Source: Streptomyces sp. NBC_00708 (lineage in GTDB: Bacteria > Actinomycetota > Actinomycetes > Streptomycetales > Streptomycetaceae). Taken from it: DNA of 64,000 nucleotides. The stretch is taken from assembly GCA_036226585.1 (NCBI GenBank), contig CP108997.1, positions 5,642,001-5,706,000 of the forward strand, given 5' to 3'. The stretch's first letter is position 1, and every line of letters begins with the position of its first letter. The notes below the pieces were generated by a model, which was given only the letters and a program-made list of their open reading frames with translations, searched no databases and had not been told where the DNA came from. Position numbers and translations under genes: made by a program. Positions 61,142 to 64,000 of this stretch are shown here, in pieces.

Positions 61142-63328
61142 ATGCCTCGTCCACCCCATCGCCGCAGACGGCGGACCGCCCCCCTGGCCATGGCCCTGTC
61201 CGCGTCCCTGGCCGCCGCCGGGGCCCTGGTCGCCCTCGGCTCGGGGACCGCCGGTGCCGCGACGCCGGGCGCGCTGACCAACACCGGCACCGGCAAGTGC
61301 CTCGATGTCACCGACGGTTCGACCGCCGACGGCACGCCCGCCCAGATGTGGACCTGCTACCCCGGCAGCCAGAACCAGAGCTGGACGCTCAACAGCGACG
61401 GCTCGCTGACCGCGAAGGGCAAGTGCCTGGACCTGGCCGCGAACGGCACGGCCAACGGCACCGCCGTGCACCTGTGGACCTGCTACGGGAGCGTCGCCAG
61501 CCAGAAATGGCGGCTGACCTCCGCCGGTGACCTGGTCAACACCGCTGCGAACAGGTGCCTCGACATCAAGGACAACAGCAGCGCGGACGGCGCCCGCCTC
61601 CAGATCTGGGACTGCGCGGGCACCGGCAACCAGAAGTGGAGCTTCTCCGGCGCCGTGGACCCGACCGACCCCACGAACCCGCCCACGGGGAACAACCCGG
61701 ACCTCGGCCCGAACACGGTGATCTTCGACCCGTCGATGCCCGCCTCGTCCATCCAGTCGAAGCTGAACAGCATCTTCAACCAGCAGCAGTCCAACCAGTT
61801 CGGCTCCCAGCGCTACGCGGTGCTGTTCAAGCCGGGCACGTACAGCGCGGACGTCAACGTCGGCTTCTACACCCAGGTCGCCGGCCTCGGCCTCTCCCCG
61901 GACGCGGTGAACATCAACGGCGCCGTCCACGCCGAGGCCGACTGGTTCCAGGGCAACGCCACCCAGAACTTCTGGCGCGACGCGGAGAACCTCTCGGTCA
62001 CCCCGAACGGCGGCAGCGACCGCTGGGCCGTATCCCAGGCGGCCCCGTACCGCCGTATGCACGTACGCGGGAACCTCAAGCTGGACGACGGCGGCTGGTC
62101 CAGCGGCGGCTTCATCTCCGACTCCAAGATCGACGGACAGATCCAGTCGGGCAGCCAGCAGCAGTTCCTCACCAAGAACACACAGATGGGCTCCTGGTCC
62201 GGCTCCAACTGGAACATGGTCTTCGTCGGCGACCAGGGCGCCCCCGCCCAGTCCTTCCCGACCTACACCACCGTCGCCTCCGCCCCGGTCAACCGCGAGA
62301 AGCCGTTCCTGTACGTGGACGACGCGGGCGCCTGGAAGGTGTTCGTCCCCGCCGTGCAGACCAACGCCTCGGCGACCACCTGGAGCGGCAAGACCCAGGC
62401 GGGCTCGTCGCTGCCGCTGGACGACTTCTACATCGCCAAGCCCGGCGCGAGCGCGGCCGACATGAACGCCGCCCTGGCCGCCGGCAAGAACCTGCTGATC
62501 ACCCCGGGCGTCTACCACCTCAACCAGACGCTCGACGTCACCCGCCCCGACACGGTCGTCCTCGGCATGGGCCTCGCCACGCTCATCCCGGACAACGGCA
62601 TCACCGCACTCACCACCGCCGACGTCGACGGCATCAAGATCGCCGGGGTCCTCGTCGACGCCGGTACGACCAACTCCCAGACGCTGATGCGGATCGGCCC
62701 CGACGGCTCGTCCGCGAACCACGCGGCGAACCCCGTCACGCTCAACGACGTGTTCTTCCGCATCGGCGGCGCCACCGTCGGCAAGGCCACCCAGTCGCTG
62801 GTCGTCAACACCAGCAACACGATCATCGACCACACCTGGATCTGGCGTGCCGACCACGGCAACGGCGGCACGGTCGGCTGGAACACCAACACCGCCGACA
62901 CCGGGCTCGTCGTCAACGGCCAGAACGTCACCGCGTACGGGCTGTTCGTGGAGCACTACCAGAAGACCCAGGTCATCTGGAACGGCAACGGCGGGCGCAC
63001 GTACTTCTTCCAGAACGAGCTGCCGTACGACCCGCCCAACCAGAGCGCCTGGAAGAACGGGAACACCAACGGCTACCCCGCGTACAAGGTCGGCGCGTCC
63101 GTGACCGGCCACGAAGCCTGGGGTCTGGGCAGCTACGCGTACTTCAACGTCAACCCCTCGGTGGTCGAGGACCACTCCTTCGAGGTGCCCCAGACCTCCG
63201 GCGTGAAGTTCCACGACATGGTCACCGTCGTCCTCGGCGGCGCCGGAACGATCAGCCACATCATCAACAGCACTGGGGCGGCGGTCACGCCCAGCAGCAA
63301 CGTCGCGTACCTCACCACCTACCCGTAA
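61142..63328 (+). CDS. Secreted ricin-lectin protein with beta-helix catalytic-like domain
   Basis: 728 aa from ATG 61142, ribosome site AGGAAGG at 61128-61134. Signal peptide (RRRRRTAPLAMALSASLAAAGALVALGSGTAGAA). Residues 45-170 are a ricin B trefoil (QMWTCYPGSQNQSW, HLWTCYGSVASQKW, QIWDCAGTGNQKW). After a Pro/Asn linker (about 172-185) comes a 540-residue domain that looks like a right-handed beta-helix (repeats such as NTNTADTGLVVNGQNVTAYGLFVEHYQKTQVIWNGNGGRTYFFQNELPYDPP, DGIKIAGVLVDAG). It resembles glucan-acting beta-helix enzymes such as GH55; databases often give it no reliable name. Probably an extracellular polysaccharide-active enzyme; substrate not known. Confidence 0.8.
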   Translation: MPRPPHRRRRRTAPLAMALSASLAAAGALVALGSGTAGAATPGALTNTGTGKCLDVTDGSTADGTPAQMWTCYPGSQNQSWTLNSDGSLTAKGKCLDLAANGTANGTAVHLWTCYGSVASQKWRLTSAGDLVNTAANRCLDIKDNSSADGARLQIWDCAGTGNQKWSFSGAVDPTDPTNPPTGNNPDLGPNTVIFDPSMPASSIQSKLNSIFNQQQSNQFGSQRYAVLFKPGTYSADVNVGFYTQVAGLGLSPDAVNINGAVHAEADWFQGNATQNFWRDAENLSVTPNGGSDRWAVSQAAPYRRMHVRGNLKLDDGGWSSGGFISDSKIDGQIQSGSQQQFLTKNTQMGSWSGSNWNMVFVGDQGAPAQSFPTYTTVASAPVNREKPFLYVDDAGAWKVFVPAVQTNASATTWSGKTQAGSSLPLDDFYIAKPGASAADMNAALAAGKNLLITPGVYHLNQTLDVTRPDTVVLGMGLATLIPDNGITALTTADVDGIKIAGVLVDAGTTNSQTLMRIGPDGSSANHAANPVTLNDVFFRIGGATVGKATQSLVVNTSNTIIDHTWIWRADHGNGGTVGWNTNTADTGLVVNGQNVTAYGLFVEHYQKTQVIWNGNGGRTYFFQNELPYDPPNQSAWKNGNTNGYPAYKVGASVTGHEAWGLGSYAYFNVNPSVVEDHSFEVPQTSGVKFHDMVTVVLGGAGTISHIINSTGAAVTPSSNVAYLTTYP

Positions 63329-63344
63329 ACCGGAGGGACCCCCC

Positions 63345-64000
63345 ATGCCCCGATCCCGCAGCAGATGGCTCACCGCCCTGCTCGGCGTGCTGCCCCTGGC
63401 CGCCGCCGGCCTGGTCGCCACGGCCACCCCCGCCTCGGCCGCCGCCAACCCCGGACCCGGCTTCCCCGCCCACTACGCGGCCCCGTACGCGGAGATGTGG
63501 AACAGCCCGTCCAGCCTGATGAACGCGTACAACGCGACCGGCAACAAGTACTACACACTGGCCTTCATCATCAGCCAGGGCACCTGCAACGCCACCATCA
63601 ACGGCGACACCCCGGTCACCGACTCCGGCTGGAACAACGCCATCAACAGCCTGCGCGCGGCCGGCGGCGACGTCATCGCCTCCTTCGGCGGCGCGAGCGG
63701 CAACGAACTGGCCTCCTGCAGTTCGGTGTCCGCGATGCAGGCTCAGTACAAGAAGGTCATCGACCAGCTCAACCTGACCCGCATCGACCTGGACATCGAA
63801 GGCAGCACGCTCGACAACACCGCCGCCAACGACCGCCGCAACCAGGCCCTCGCCAACCTCCAGCAGGAGTACCGCGCGCAGGGCCGCAAGCTCGACATCG
63901 ACTACACGCTCCCGGTCAGCCCGAGCGGCCTGGAGTCCAACGGCATCGCGCTCCTCAAGAACGCCAAGAGCCACAACCTCGACGTCAACCTGGTCAACAT
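63345..64000 (+). CDS. Secreted GH18 chitinase, 3' end beyond window
   Basis: At least 218 aa from ATG 63345 with GGAGGG at 63332-63337. Signal peptide WLTALLGVLPLAAAGLVATATPASAA. The GH18 barrel has SFGGASGNELA (strand 3) and the catalytic motif RIDLDIEGS, with Glu as acid. The first Asp of the usual DxxDxDxE is Thr here, as in the PF-ChiA-like subgroup. It follows the beta-helix lectin gene after 16 bases, so the two are probably cotranscribed, pointing to breakdown of chitin-containing cell walls. The frame is open at the window end. Confidence 0.88.
   Translation, partial: MPRSRSRWLTALLGVLPLAAAGLVATATPASAAANPGPGFPAHYAAPYAEMWNSPSSLMNAYNATGNKYYTLAFIISQGTCNATINGDTPVTDSGWNNAINSLRAAGGDVIASFGGASGNELASCSSVSAMQAQYKKVIDQLNLTRIDLDIEGSTLDNTAANDRRNQALANLQQEYRAQGRKLDIDYTLPVSPSGLESNGIALLKNAKSHNLDVNLVN

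Noticed and set aside
1..64000. Genomic island, prophage or biosynthetic gene cluster
   Set aside because: No integrase, tRNA-flanked repeats, transposase, PKS, NRPS or terpene genes are seen, and composition looks even.

Overview
High-GC DNA with strong third-position GC bias, many GTG starts, rare TTA, two conservon-type loci and an Mnh antiporter operon: this is chromosomal DNA of a Streptomyces or very close relative. Gene order is that of an ordinary chromosomal region; I see no IS element, prophage, CRISPR array, rRNA or tRNA.

Layout. 1-5.4 kb: 3' part of a conservon-type cytochrome P450 lacking the EXXR motif, a SepF-like protein, a MazG-type pyrophosphohydrolase, a small Streptomyces-specific protein with a TTA codon and DnaA-box-like sites upstream, an F420-type luciferase-like oxidoreductase, homocysteine methyltransferase. 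4.8-6.9 kb: MarR regulator divergent from a drug-efflux MFS gene. 7.0-11.1 kb: two-gene Hen1-Pnkp RNA-repair operon. 11.2-15.1 kb: arginine deiminase, ornithine carbamoyltransferase, amino-acid permease. 15.1-23.0 kb: an anti-sigma-like ATPase gene and then a compact island that reads as a CoA-dependent 2-aminobenzoate (anthranilate) pathway: enoyl-CoA hydratase, monooxygenase-reductase fusion, PaaX-type regulator, aryl-CoA ligase, acyl-CoA dehydrogenase, RidA-family protein. 23.1-28.7 kb: a complete conservon (CvnA-B-C-D) followed in the same direction by an FAD monooxygenase. 28.9-35.4 kb: mnhA(B)CDEFG cation/proton antiporter operon, all genes overlapping by 4 bases. 35.4-37.3 kb: second MarR/MFS pair, the MFS probably leaderless.

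37.5-56.1 kb is a metal-cofactor region: a nitrate reductase fused to a CysJ-like flavoreductase, a molybdate ABC transporter (ModA and fused ModBC), and cobalamin biosynthesis (cobL, cobM, cbiD, cobK, cobIJ, cobH, cobG, cobN) with a cobalamin riboswitch in front of cobN. 56.1-64 kb is a secreted-protein region: L,D-transpeptidase, a choice-of-anchor/SpaA-repeat surface protein with near-identical 336-bp repeats and no sorting signal, two ricin-lectin proteins (ThuA-like and beta-helix) transcribed divergently from promoters sharing sequence, and the 5' part of a GH18 chitinase.

No completely unknown system is proved here. The best candidates for something undescribed are the conservon whose accessory enzyme is an FAD monooxygenase rather than a P450, the anthranilate-CoA island in Streptomyces, the unanchored SpaA-repeat protein, and the lectin gene pair under a probable common operator.
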